Source: Polyodon spathula
Taxonomy: Eukaryota; Chordata; Actinopteri; Acipenseriformes; Polyodontidae
Assembly (NCBI RefSeq): GCF_017654505.1
Contig: NC_054541.1
Span: forward strand, 44,764,486 to 44,828,485
Length of the DNA stretch: 64,000 bases
Direction: 5' to 3'
Each line of letters starts with the position of its first letter. Position 1 is the first letter of the stretch. The translations under genes and the position numbers were made by a program. Below are positions 14,095 through 48,315 of the stretch, piece after piece. The notes beneath the pieces were generated by a model. The model saw only the letters and a list, made by a program, of their open reading frames with translations. It had not been told where the DNA came from and made no database searches.

Positions 14095-14265
14095 GCATTC
14101 TGGCCTAGTAAAAGAATTGTGTGGGGTGGCAATTTGACTCGTGAATTGCAGGTTCAAATCCTCGTTGTGCCAAGTTACTGACCTCCCATAGGCTGGGTAG
14201 AAAACTTGCCTGGGTTTGGTTTGTATTCAAATTGAGGAGAAAAATGGGGGTACAATAAATAGATG
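14095..14265 (+). mobile_element. tRNA-derived SINE
   Basis: An A-box-like TGGGGTGGCAATTTGACTC is followed by a B box GGTTCAAATCC at 14151-14161 and a non-tRNA body ending in an A-rich GGTACAATAAAT tail. The boundaries are approximate. Confidence 0.55.
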
Positions 14266-14414
14266 ATTGGGCACTTTAATAAAACAAACAATCAAAAGAA
14301 CAGATGTCATATTTGTTCCTGAGAAAACCACCAAGAACAATAGCAAATTCAGCAATGCTATAAAGACATACTGGCAGCTAGCAGTTAAATATTTTATAGG
14401 TCAATTTGTTTATG

Positions 14415-14818
14415 GGCAGACTCTGTGTCCCTTGCTGACTTGGGGAATGGAGGCTGGAGCACACGTCCTCCAAAATGTGCTCCTGCCAATCTGTCATTTT
14501 ACACACTGGGATCCACAGTGAGGCCACCAGACCTATAGCGCCAGAGGACAACACAGATCTGGTGGCTCCACTGCAGAACCACGGGCACCCTATCAGCCAC
14601 AGGGGTCGCTGATGTGTGGTGAGCCATGGATTCCCCTGCTGACCTAAGCCCTCCCTACCTGGGCAGCGCTCGGCCAATTGTATGCCACTCCCTAGGAATT
14701 CCTGGACACGGTCAGCTGTGACATAGCCTAGACTCGAACCTGTGATCCCCATATTATAGGGCACATCCTGCACTCCACATGGAGCGCTTTTACTGGATGC
14801 GTCACTTGGGAGTCCCCT
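14415..14818 (-). mobile_element. tRNA-derived SINE, family shared with 15.93-kb copy
   Basis: Read on the minus strand it begins GGGGACTCCCAAGTGACGCA near 14818, has a B box in the reverse of ACTCGAACCTGTGATC near 14733, and continues into a body sharing CCACAGGGGTCGCTG and GCTCGGCCAATTGT with the element at about 15925-16315. The family resembles SINEs I associate with sturgeon and other non-teleost fish. Confidence 0.6.
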
Positions 14819-14992
14819 CCAAATGGTAATTTTTAATGGACATCCCACATTTTCAGCATCTAATCCAATAAAACAGTAGAAAAGACCTGGGGGAAAACAG
14901 AAACTTATAATAGCGCATTGCTAAAATGAAACAAAACAAAAACATGTTTCTGCTATCAATCTGGAAAATTGTTGCTGTGTAAAGTTTAAATA

Positions 14993-14998
14993 TTTATT
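14993..14998 (-). terminator. Candidate FERRY3 polyadenylation signal (AATAAA on minus strand)
   Basis: TTTATT on the plus strand is the first canonical AATAAA I find downstream of the FERRY3 stop. It would give a 3'UTR of about 0.6 kb that includes a minus-strand V-SINE. There is no transcript evidence. Confidence 0.3.
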
Positions 14999-15329
14999 TA
15001 GAGCACACCAGTAAATGTATCCACAATGGCATACATATTATAATTTGATTTCATTTTCAGAACAGACATCATAACATACAAATATACATATCTAGACAAC
15101 TCAGTACAATGACAGGACATTAGGATTACAAACTAGGTACCCTCTCGTTCCTGGGTCTGCTTAAACCTGGCTCTTCCAAGCAGTCCAGAAATAAATTTGT
15201 TGAGGATTTGTACGCGAAATTCATTAAACAGGAAATCAGTCAGACTGACCATTGCCATTATATGGGAACACTGCTTCCTGGCAGGGAAAATATATTTGGT
15301 CCTGACACACAATACTGAGCCTGGATAAG

Positions 15330-15475
15330 GTGGTTATTATTATTTAGTAGACATTTTTATCCAAAGCAACTTACAGAGACTAGAGTAAAAGGATGTGGCT
15401 AAGCTAGGATTTGAACTAAGAACCTCCTGATATCAAGCCCTTTTCTTTAACCACTGGACCATGTAGTGATGTATG
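15330..15475 (-). mobile_element. V-SINE-type tRNA SINE in FERRY3 3'UTR
   Basis: On the minus strand it begins ATGGTCCAGTGGTTAAAG (A box), has B box GTTCAAATCCT (rc of 15407-15417), and ends in the fish SINE/LINE tail CTGTAAGTTGCTTTGGATAA then AATGTCTACTAAAT and an ATT repeat. Orientation is the same as the host gene. Confidence 0.75.
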
Positions 15476-15579
15476 ATCCAAAACACTAGTTTGTGAGGGT
15501 TAACAACTAGTAAGTCTTTAAACCTGGAAAGCTAACTCCTCCAGTTCTGTTGTTCTGAGCTGTTCTCCTTGTGATGTCA

Positions 15580-38479
<22,900 letters not shown>

Positions 38480-39959
38480 CTGTTTAGGGCAGAAAAAAAA
38501 GAAACAATGACGAACACAGTGCATTGCAGACATGCTGCCCCAGAATAGTTTAAAACAAAGTTGCTTGGTTAAGAGCAGATACTTGAATGTTGTAGAGCAG
38601 GATAAACAATTTAGCTGCACTAATTTATAGGTTAGTTACATATAAGCAAAATAAGAGACATAAAACAGGTGAAAACTACATAATTCTATTGAGTTGTTCT
38701 TACGTGGCAGATTTTACTGCAAGTATTTGCTTTTTTTTTTTTTTTAACTGGCATTAAGGAAGCTGACCTAACGAGCTGCACAAAACACAATTATAATATG
38801 ACGACCCTTTCTCTAAACTGCCAGCCAGTAAACTACCCGTATATATTTTTCCTCTTTTTGCAGCCCTGATTTTACTGCTGCCAGCAGTTTTTTTGGGGGA
38901 CCTTCCAACATGCAGTAGAATTTGTACAGATAAGAAACCCCAAAAAGGCTGGGGACACAAGATTAAAAAAACAAACAAACAAAAAAACATACAACAGGAG
39001 CGAAACGCTGGAAAGACACAATGGGTGTACTATCTGGGGTAACGAATACAGATAAAAAAAAAATAATAATAATAATAATAAGTCCAACTATTATGGAAAA
39101 ACTGGGTCACCAAACGACTTTTAAATAGAATGTCAAATAAGTGAAAAACTAAAATATACCTTATTATTATTAAAGTGAAAGAACTGTCTTCTGAAATAAA
39201 ATCTGCACAGTAATGAAAAAAGACAAAAACCCCAATATTTTAACACTGCTTACCAGGCGGACATGTAGATATGTTTTGCTTGTCTTTTTACAATCTTATA
39301 TATATATTATCTCTAAACTATACAGAAAAACAATGAATCTAGGAATCTAGTATCATCAGCTGACAGTCGGAAGCATCTCTAAACATGCAGTAAATATCAG
39401 GAAAGCAGATTCTGCCCACAACAAATTTGCCCCAGTAGATTTTGATTCAGAAAAAAAAAAAAACATACAGGCAATAAGGTAAAAAATAAATAAATAAATA
39501 AGAGAAAGGGAAAGTGATTTGAAGGCTCTTATTAAACGTTCATATATACAGGCATATATATTGGTTTATTTTTAAAAAACGAAAGTGCTGCGTCAAATGG
39601 AAAGCTAGTTGTGTTTAATTCATTTCAGGCGGGTTGTGATCAGAAAGGGAAAAGGAAAGGAGGCTGGGAGTACTGCTGGTTTAGCAGAATATCGTTTTTA
39701 TTTTTTTTTGTTTTTCAATTTAGAGATGTTTTTAACATAGTCGTTTTTCTAGTAATTATTTAATTATTCCGTGAGTTTCTTTTTTTTTTTTTTTTTTTTT
39801 TTTTAACCGAACATCACTGGTAGCTCTCGGCTGTTTTTTTTGGTGTGCAGTGGCATTAAAGTAGGGATCATTTTTAAAAATGATTATTTATTAAACTTTT
39901 TTATGCTGCGTGATTGCCATTTTTGTTATTTGATGTTTGCATGATTTCCACAAACAAGC
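38480..39959. promoter_or_regulatory. Head-to-head FERRY3 / RAD51AP1 intergenic region, putative bidirectional promoter
   Basis: The two genes diverge with 1.48 kb between their first coding exons. The region is AT-rich with several A/T homopolymers (for example a T-run at 39780-39804) and no evident CpG island. A GGCGGG core at about 39628-39634 could serve E2F or Sp1 factors; RAD51AP1 is a proliferation-linked gene in mammals. The 5' non-coding exon of FERRY3 must lie here or just beyond, because an acceptor precedes its ATG. Exact start sites are not visible. Confidence 0.45.
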
Positions 39960-42900
39960 ATGGCAAAGCCTACGAGGTTTGTAAACACTAAATCTAAATG
40001 CTTACTTGTGTATAATTACTGAGTGTACACTGTGTAAGGAAGCATAGCAAATGGAACAAAATAATAATATGAGCCTTAAATAATAAATTAAGTGTTATAT
40101 TGGACTAATGATATAGTATGATATTCATACTGTTTTTATCTGAATTGTTTGGCAGAACTGTATTTGGAGGAGTGGGGATAACCAACTTAAAAAACAAAAC
40201 AAAAACAAAAAACTCAAATTAAATAATACATTCTCTGATGTACTTATCATGCCCTATAGTTTTGTGTTGTGTTTTTTTTTTTTTTTTTTTTACCAAACTT
40301 TTCTTAATGTTACTTAATTGTTCATCGCATTTTTGTTGTTGTGTGTGTGTTCAGGAACAAGAAACCTGTAGACTATTCATATGTTGGTGATTTTGACGAT
40401 GAAGGTAGGTGTTAAACAGAAATAGGATTTGATACAGTAGTAATATATCATCTAAACTGGTTATAGCTAACAATAATTCCTAAAGTAGTGTCAGTGTGGT
40501 CCAGTGGTTAAAGTCTGGGGCTTGTAACCAGAAGGTCACTGGTTCAAATCCCATCTCTAACACTGACTGACTCATTGTGTGAACCTGAGCAAGTCACTTA
40601 ACCTCCTTGTGCTCCATCCTGTGGATGAGATGTTAAATTAATGTCCTATTGTAAGTGACTCTGCCCAATTCATAGCCTACCTCTGTAAAGCACTTTGTGA
40701 TGGTGGTCCACTATGAAAGGTGCTATATAAAAGATATTAATATTATTATTAAAATCTTACCTGTCGTGCACTTAATCTGTAGATCTCATACAGGAATGGA
40801 AATAAGACTCACATTCCAGGTTTTATTACTGGTGCTTGATTAGCCACAGTGCATATAATGTACGTTTCATCATTGACTGTGCATATGTGATCTACAAAGC
40901 AAATGAAAGTTCACTTTGTCACTTTGCATCATGTGTTGTTTTAGTGGTAGTACATGTGACATGTATAATATACATAGAGGCTATACTGTGAATGTTCATA
41001 GAGTACTGTGCAGTGAGTATAGCCGAATAACGCACATTGTTCAAACTCCTGTCACCTTTTCATTTTAATAATATACCAGGACTGGGTGCAGGAGCAGTGG
41101 GAGTGTCTAACCCAGCTAGATACTTCTGAAAAATTAAATCATGTTTTTACACAGAGCTAATGCAGATATGTTTTTCAATTTCAAACTTTTTTTACTGGCT
41201 ACAGTGTGCTTTGAGGTAATGGAGTATTTTAAGGAGCTTTACCATGAAATAAACATGATTTAATAGAACTGCTTGTGGCTTCATTTGAAACAGATGAGGA
41301 TTTTGCCTGTGTAAAAGCACCTCCTAGCAAAAAGCCTCGAGTGGCTCCCATAGAACCAGAGCGACAGAAAAAGCTGAAGACGACCGAGAAGCCCCCCGTT
41401 CAGGAGCGTGGTGGAACTCTGGGGAAACCTTGTGAGGAAAGGTAATCTACATCAAAACCTGATGTAGCTTTTAAATTTAAATGGGATCAGTGTTACTGTA
41501 CTGCCAATATTTTATGGACATATACCAAATTGCTGGGGATCTTTCAGCCAATCAGAGCACCCCTTTCACCTTCTTTATGCCACACATTACAAACAAACCC
41601 TAATGATGACCTAAACTGTAACATACAGATTTTTGTATTCACAATATTAGTACTGTTGATGTCACCTGCTTAAAAAACATACCTGATGCACCTCAACTAC
41701 AAGACTTGGTCTCTTTACTTGTGCTGATATTCTCCCACACAAACTATATTATAAGACATTTTAATATTTCATAACAGTAACATTTATCTAAAGTGGTGTG
41801 CTCCCTGTTTTGTAGACATTTTGAGGAAGTAATAAGATGATTTGAAAGTATTAAATATAACAATATGTAGCACAGTGAAGTTGTTTCTTGATTGTTCAAT
41901 AATGTTACCGTTTTCTTTCTGCTTGAGGATAGGTACGGCCTGGGTGGGATCTGATTTGAGATACCACTGTTTAGATCAAATGAATAGACCTCAATAATTC
42001 CACAGCTGTTTATGGTTTTCTTACAGATTACTTGTGGATGACAGGCTTTATCAAAGGGATTTGGAGGCTGCGTTAGCTTTGTCAATGCTGCAAACAGCTG
42101 AAGAAAACTTTGCAGTCAGTCTCCCAAAAGAGAGAGGTTTGAATTGGTTTGTTTGCTCCCCAATAACACAGTGATACAAAAATATTAAGTTATTCAGCAC
42201 TAAATATATTGTTACTATTGACCTTTATTGACTTTAATGGTACCTTGACAAGCAACTTGGTATGTCAGTAAGTAGGAAAATCAGATTTATGTATGTTCTT
42301 TGTTATTTGGATTTACGTTGCTGTGTTTTCTGTGGCCTCTGTAGAGCTTTCAGAATTATGTCTACTCTCCAAGTGAATTAACTCTGCGATGTAAAGAATT
42401 ACCACATTTATTAATGTAAACAGAACTCCAACTCTTTGGAGGACCACTGGTATAACTGCGTCAAACATACTTCCCATAGATTACAAAAATACATTAGTGT
42501 ATTTATAGATGATAAGTTTATGAATATTTCTTAGTTTTGTCATTGAGTTTAAGCTGTGCTTGCAGTGGGGGTGGTGATCTGAGAGCCATCTGGTTTCCAC
42601 ATCGTGCATCTCAGCCTGTCATCGTACAGTATCTCTGCTGCTTTTGGCTGGAGATCTGGTGTTCCAGAATCAGAAGGGTAAATTGAACTGATACCAGTAG
42701 CTGTCAAAAAAGCAATTTTACAGAATCATTCTGTCAGTGTTACCTCAGCCTGTCTCTCTTAGAAATGTGGCCCTGCAAACTGTTATGTCACAACGGCCAC
42801 AAAAAATAATTTTATCCCTTGAAGAACATGTGCTGGAAATGGTAGCTCACTAGATAACTAAACCAACTATAAAGTATGTGGCTGACAGTATTACATCTGC

Positions 42901-45900
42901 GGCAGAGTTAGTTGGTCATCTTATGTATAGGTATGTTACAGTATGTTAATGTGTCTTACCATTGCCAGATATACAGTGACATGTCAATAGCTTATTCCAG
43001 GTAGCTAATAAATGTAAAAAGTATAATATTCTTTTCTATAGCAAAAAAATTATATTCCAAGTCATTTAAAATAAAAGTATGTTATTCTACAAAAGGGATT
43101 TTCTTTAATTCAGTGCTTGAATTTCTGGTCAAAGGCATGATTTTGAGAGCTGTATTAAAGTTAGAAACAGAATGAAATCAGAGATTCTGTCTTTTAAGAT
43201 AATGATGATGTTTGTACTCGTGCCAAGTTGCTCTTTAAGGTGATCCATGACAACTGTATTTACTGTGTCTATTTACTGAATTAACGCCACAGCAAATGTG
43301 AACCTAATGACCAGGTTTAATGTTATTATTTGACACTTTTAGATAATGACGTTCATGCTGACTCTGAAGTTGCAAAGATGGATGGGGCCACGTTACTTTC
43401 AAACTGCAGTGTGAATGTTAGCATTTTAGGTAAAACAAAAATGTTTGACAGTTAAGTTGTAGATAATTACATTGGTGCACAAAATATGGTGAACCACATT
43501 TTGAAACAAAGGGATATTTTCTTAGAGGAAATTAACACTTGTAATGGCATTACACTAGCAGGAATCAACTTAAGTGCAGAATGCTTATTAAAGGGAAATT
43601 GGCTTAAAATAAAATTATACCTTTTTGGGGGCTTTTTTTTCTGAGTGATTCTCTTTGAAGTTACTGTGTTACGGTGCTTTTAGCTGAATTTAGGCGCTGC
43701 TCTTCAGTTCTGGGAGCCAGCCATAGATACATAGTTTGTGACATCAGCCAGAGCATCCAAATTGTCTTCATAGGAATAAGAGCCAACGTCACCACGTAAT
43801 CTACCTCTTTTGAATCTAGTTTTTTTTTTTTTTGCTGGCTGTGCAGAAGAGGGTTCAGCGCAGCATTGTATTGTCAGCAGCTGTTCTGTTGTATTTCTTT
43901 TCTTTTTTTTTTTTTTTTTTTTCCCCTAAGGCCTGGATAAGATCCCAGATTATAATGACACCTCCGGTCGTAACAGACATAGGCAGGCAGCCTCAAATGC
44001 AGCAGTACAACAAAGAAAGATGCTGCTGGATAATGAAGGTGATGGTGACGGAGGTCAGGATGAGGACTATGAGCCAGGTACTCCAGGTGAGGGATTTATA
44101 CCTGCACAATCTGACACTCGTTCGTTTTTACTTAAACCTTTACTTGTTCAGCCATTGCCCAACTATCAATCATTGACTGAAGTTTTTTGTTGGGGGGATA
44201 TTTATTTTTAGTTTTTGTAACTCTGGTTTAATGTCAAGGTTGTACAGTATAGTTTGTAATTATGTTTTGGAACAGTGTGTCGATCAAAAAATATATTTCT
44301 TATTTCAGATGTTGGTTCAGAGAGTGACCCTGATTTCAGTGACGAGGAGGAGGATGTTGAAGAGTTCATAATTAAAAAGGGGGAGAAAGTGAAAGAAAAT
44401 AAGGAGGCCAAATCAAAAGCACAAAGTTCAAAGAAAGAAAAGGTGCTTAAATCCAGGCTCAGTGCAACAGGTCAGTTATAGAGATACACTGTGTTATTAC
44501 TGTTATACTTTTTTAAAATATGTAAATACAAAGCAGAACTTTTTTTTCTTTTGAGTATCTAACATGATACTACTATTAATGTTATTAGCAGTTTTTAATT
44601 ATGCAGTTTCACTTTTGATTTACTTGCTGTCTTTGTAAAGTAAAGGTCAGTGGTCTGAGTGGACTTGACTGATTTCAACGTAATCTGAGTTGTACGTATG
44701 ATTTCACTTATGTCTGAAATTACTTCCATCTGATTTGACTTGCGTCTGACAATGCTTGGGCCAACCTGATTTTGGGACAAGTTGACTGGAACCTATGATA
44801 CTGATTCATGGGACTATTATCTACAACCAGACCAGCCAACACAAGCCACTAAGCCTAGTCATGTCGCCCATAGTAATTGCACCCTGAAGTGGCTGACACA
44901 GTTGTTTAATTCAGAGCATCAAATTATTTTTGCAAGAATATTAAAAGTACTGTAATGCAAAATTGCGCCATTCAGGAAATAGATTAATTTGGGGGCAACC
45001 GTGCAAAAGATAAATCCTAATCAAGTTATGATCTTAAGTTAATGACATGTTGCTTTAAGTGAGTGACATATCTAATAGATCGCTGACAGCAGGTACCAGT
45101 TTGATATTGAGTGGCGCAGAATGTTCATTCCGTGAGTGAATTTTTATTGGCTATGATTACCCATTAATTATTTGTGCAGTCTGAGTCTGTTTCTTTTTTT
45201 TTTTTTTTTTTTTTTTTGCTGAATGATATGGAAATAGTCAAGATTGTATGATAGTTGGAACATGGTGCCGATCAAAGATATTTCTTATTATAGATGTTAG
45301 TTCAGAGAACGACCCTGATTTCAGTGACAAAGAGGAGGAGGATGTTGAAGAGTTCACAGTTAAAAAGGAGGCGAAAATGAAAGAAAACAAGAAGGAGACC
45401 AAATCGAAAGCACAAAGTTCAAAGAAAGAAAATAAACCTCTTAAATCCAGGCTCAGTGCGACAGGTCAGTTATACAGAATCGCTGTATGGCGGTCATATA
45501 CCCCTGGGGTTCTTAAAGGGTAATACATAGAATAATGTCTTTAGTTAGTTTTGGTTAGAAATGCATGAGTCCCTTTACTGCTCCCATAGCATTGAAACCT
45601 ACTGTATTACTCAAAAACAGTCGTTCTTCAATCAAAGTTGCACTGCTAATTTCAAGACCAAAAGAAAGGGAAAGAAAATACCTGAGTGAAGTTGCAATTA
45701 ACTCATAAAAGAACACTATTATAACTGAAAAAACATTCATTAAAAAAAAAAAAAAGTCAATAGAGGATTTATCAAAAGCACCAGAATACTAAATAAAAAA
45801 AAAAAAAAAGTCAATAGAGGATTTATCAAAAGCACCAGAATACTAAATAATAACAATACACAGGAAGATAAAGAAAACCTAAAGAACTTACTAGAGTATT

Positions 45901-46589
45901 AGTTCAGCTACCAAACTTGAAAAGGTAAGCTGAAGTTCTTATTATTAGAGGTGTGACTGCAGTTGTAGCTGGCTTTATATTAGACAACCTGACGCACAAG
46001 ACACCACCCGTTTTGACCCGTCTTCTGTGCTTACTGTATCTGACTGAACAATGTGTTGTGCTCTTGTAACTGGAATATTTAAATCAGGAGCTACAAAGTT
46101 TAAAATTAAGTACATATTTAATCACAACAAACTTAAACAGCATATCAGAAACAAGATAACAAATGTTGTTCTTGTTCAAAGTGACACCTGCAGCTGCAAG
46201 TCCAGCTCCCACCACATCTCTACCCATATTGATGAACGTGACCCTTGCAGCCTCCAAACCTCTCCAGGTTCAGAGCCCATCTGGTGCCAGGAAGCCCAAG
46301 TGGACCCCGCCAGGTGAGCGCAGAAGGAATAAACTAAAGAAACATGTCACCCCAGTAAACCAACATTTGAGCCAAATGATTCTTTTGAAGTCACATACGT
46401 ATCTTTTGGTTTTAGTTAACATTTTTCAAGACCTCAAACCTCATTTAAATTTTTTTCCTAGCGCAAATTGGAAGAAGCCCAAGCGCCTCTGAAAATCTGG
46501 CAGTAAAATCCCCAAGCCAAGGCCTCCGACTTGGACTGTCCCGGTTTGCCAGAGTGAAGCCGTTGCACCCAGGTGCAGCCAGTGACTGA
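39960..46589 (+). CDS. rad51ap1: RAD51AP1, RAD51-associated protein 1, complete coding region in 9-10 exons
   Basis: Plus-strand exons: 39960-39976 (ATG), 40355-40404, 41294-41441, 42027-42136, 43343-43429, 43931-44086, 44309-44470, 45294-45464, 46182-46313 and 46462-46589 (TGA at 46587-46589). Phases agree at every junction. With both copies of the duplicated exon the product is 386 residues; with one it is about 329-332, near the human length of 335-352. The N-terminus reads MAKPTRNKKPVDYS. The conserved LYQRDLEAALALS block is in exon 4, QAASNAAVQQRKMLL in exon 6, KPKWTPP in exon 8, and the C-terminal RAD51-binding segment LGLSRFARVKPLHP in the last exon. The protein binds DNA and stimulates RAD51 (and DMC1) strand invasion during homologous recombination in the nucleus. 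NUCKS1 is the related paralogue, but it lacks this C-terminus. The protein is basic, acidic-patched and largely disordered. Confidence 0.96.
40488..40755 (+). mobile_element. MIR/CORE-type tRNA SINE with L2-like tail in RAD51AP1 intron 2
   Basis: It has an A box region TGGTCCAGTGGTTAAAG, a B box GGTTCAAATCC at 40541-40551, and a core with GAGCAAGTCACTTAACCTCC that matches the conserved MIR core. The tail, GTAAAGCACTTTGTGAT then TATGAAAGGTGCTATATAAA, resembles the 3' end of the L2 LINE at 33.85 kb. It ends in an ATT repeat. Confidence 0.85.
44309..44470 (+). CDS. rad51ap1: RAD51AP1 exon 7, copy A of a tandem exon duplication
   Basis: The exon lies between a TATTTCAG acceptor and a GTCAGT donor, is 162 bases (54 codons) and is phase 1 at both ends. 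It encodes an acidic stretch (ESDPDFSDEEEDVEEF), then a lysine-rich stretch ending KSRLSATG. It corresponds to the acidic and lysine-rich middle of RAD51AP1. Being 3n and symmetric, it can be included, skipped or doubled without a frameshift. Confidence 0.92.
45294..45464 (+). CDS. rad51ap1: RAD51AP1 exon 7, copy B of a tandem exon duplication
   Basis: This is 171 bases (57 codons), phase 1 at both ends, and starts 985 bases after copy A. It repeats the same plan (ENDPDFSDKEEEDVEEF, then KSRLSATG) with scattered substitutions and three extra codons. The acceptor (TTATTATAG) and donor (GTCAGT) are intact, and the intron bases on both sides also match copy A, so the duplicated unit included intron. 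There is no stop or frameshift. Whether both copies are spliced into one mRNA, or used alternatively, cannot be told from DNA. Confidence 0.88.
45741..45850. repeat. Two direct copies of a 54-bp unit with A-runs
   Basis: Each copy is an A-run followed by GTCAATAGAGGATTTATCAA and AAGCACCAGAATACTAAATA. They are 54 bases apart and nearly identical, in the RAD51AP1 intron after duplicated exon copy B. Confidence 0.9.
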
Positions 46590-47165
46590 ACTCCTTTTAG
46601 CCTGGGCCCTTCTTCAAGAACCCTTTTTCTATAGTGTGTTACAACTATGAATAATTTGATCTATATGGGAGTTCACATAAGACATTTGTATAGGGGCAGC
46701 AGTATTTGTAACAATATTATTATATACTACTTTCATAATTTGGTGGAGACATTTTTAAAACTATGTTAGAGCGGGCTGTTTACAGACTGGGGTCCAGATC
46801 AAACCCTGAAAGCTTGTATTTACTTTTAAATATTTATATTAAAATCAGTGATTTTGTTTTGAAGCACAGGCAAGCTTGGAAATAATACAATTTAAATGGT
46901 TTAGTATGCTCAAGAGGCAACTCGTTGCAGGTAGGAGCATTTTATTTATTGTACATGAGTTTTTTTTTTTTTTTATGGGTTTAAACTTAATTTTTCCTTT
47001 TAAGAAATTTGTCTTTGCACTTTCTTGAAAACGGCCCTGTATTTTAGTCTGATGCTATCTTCTACATTTTCACTGAGTACCTTTTTATTTTTTTCTGTGT
47101 TTGTATCAAATTTATATAGATTTATTTTAATCTTTCAAAAATGGATGTGTATTTTTTGTAAAAAA

Positions 47166-47175
47166 AATAAATAAA
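47166..47175 (+). terminator. RAD51AP1 polyadenylation signal
   Basis: Overlapping AATAAA hexamers lie in an A-rich stretch about 580 bases after the RAD51AP1 stop codon, followed by a T-rich segment at about 47190-47210. This fits a 3'UTR of about 0.6 kb ending just before the repeat element at 47.27 kb. Confidence 0.55.
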
Positions 47176-47269
47176 AAAGAAAGTGATATTAAGTGAGTTT
47201 TATTTTCCCCATTTGTTCATCCTTTATTTCTGATTTTAACAAACAAATCAGTATTTTGTTTTATAACAC

Positions 47270-47700
47270 TATGTAACACAATTTTTGTTCCTGGGTAGTA
47301 AGTGTTATTTCCTAATTGCTTATGCCTCAAAAGTATAGAAAATGGCTATTATTCCCCACAAACTTTGCTTTTGTGACCAGGACAGTGATATTTCAAAATA
47401 TCACTATTTCCAATGGGAAAACGGGCAAATGTGTGTCTTTTCGTTCACATAAGGTCAGAAAAAAACAACATATGAATCCAAATTAACATGTATTTATACT
47501 AAAGTAATACAAAAATGACTACAAAAGATTTAGAAGTGAGTAGTTTTTAGAGATTTACGATTATACTGTAAATACAGTAAATACAGTATAATCGTAAATC
47601 TCGAAATACTACTCACTTCTAAATCTTTTGTAGTCATTTTTGTATTACTTTAGTATAAACACATGTTAATTTGGATTAATTTACATGTTTGGTTCTAGTT
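47270..47700. mobile_element. Hairpin miniature derivative of the 25.4-kb DNA transposon
   Basis: From about 47270 it matches, inverted, the right 310 bases of the 25.4-kb element (terminal repeat, TTTTCGTTCACATAAGGTCA, subterminal ACAAAAGATTTAG). At about 47575-47590 it folds back: the inner 130 bases are repeated in inverse order (TTTAGAAGTGAGTAG against CTACTCACTTCTAAA), with CAGTAAATACAGTA at the loop. The outer terminal repeat is present on the left only. It lies just after the RAD51AP1 polyadenylation region. Confidence 0.8.
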
Positions 47701-47949
47701 TTAAAATTAACCAGTGTTTTACCTCTTTCAAAAAAGACCCTTTCAAAATATGGCCCAAAGTTATTCAATATAATTATTAAAAGTAGACTTGCTTTTGACC
47801 TTTGACGCTGTTCTGACAGGCAAATCGTTAATACACAGTTGCGGCACAGAAAGATGTTTCAGATTAGCTCCGTTGTCCAGGTTAAATCATTGTCCACCTA
47901 TCACCTGGTAAATGCTTGAATCTGTCCAATACCTTTGATACACTGGGGT

Positions 47950-48315
47950 TTAAGAACATAAGAACATAAGAAAGTTTACAAACGAGAGGAGGCCATTCGG
48001 CCCATCTTGCTCGTTTGGTTGTTAGTAGCTTATTGATCCCAAAATCTCATCAAGCAGCTTCTTGAAGGATCCCAGGGTGTCAGCTTCAACAACATTACTG
48101 GGGAGTTGATTCCAGACCCTCACAATTCTCTGTGTAAAAAAGTGTCTCCTATTTTCTGTTCTGAATGCCCCTTTTTCTAAACTCCATTTGTGACCCCTGG
48201 TCCTTGTTTCTTTTTTCAGGCTGAAAAAGTCCCTTGGGTCGACACTGTCAATACCTTTTAGAATTTTGAATGCTTGAATTAGGTCGCCACGTAGTCTTCT
48301 TTGTTCAAGACTTGA
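47950..48315 (-). mobile_element. CR1-clade LINE 3' fragment
   Basis: It is very similar to the 21.2-kb copy, with the same C-terminal blocks ([38 protein letters not shown]) on the minus strand and an octamer tail near 47955. The C-terminal frame is open, suggesting moderate age. Confidence 0.9.

Noticed and set aside
1..15000. FGF6/FGF23, which neighbour FERRY3 in human
   Set aside because: No FGF beta-trefoil exon was recognised on either strand.
40541..40551. Functional tRNA gene
   Set aside because: The B box belongs to a SINE; no complete cloverleaf with acceptor stem is present. The same applies at 9307, 14151 and 15407.
39960..46589. NUCKS1 as an alternative name for RAD51AP1
   Set aside because: The N-terminal and exon 6 blocks are shared with NUCKS1, but the LYQRDLEAALALS block and the C-terminal LGLSRFARVKPLHP segment belong to RAD51AP1.
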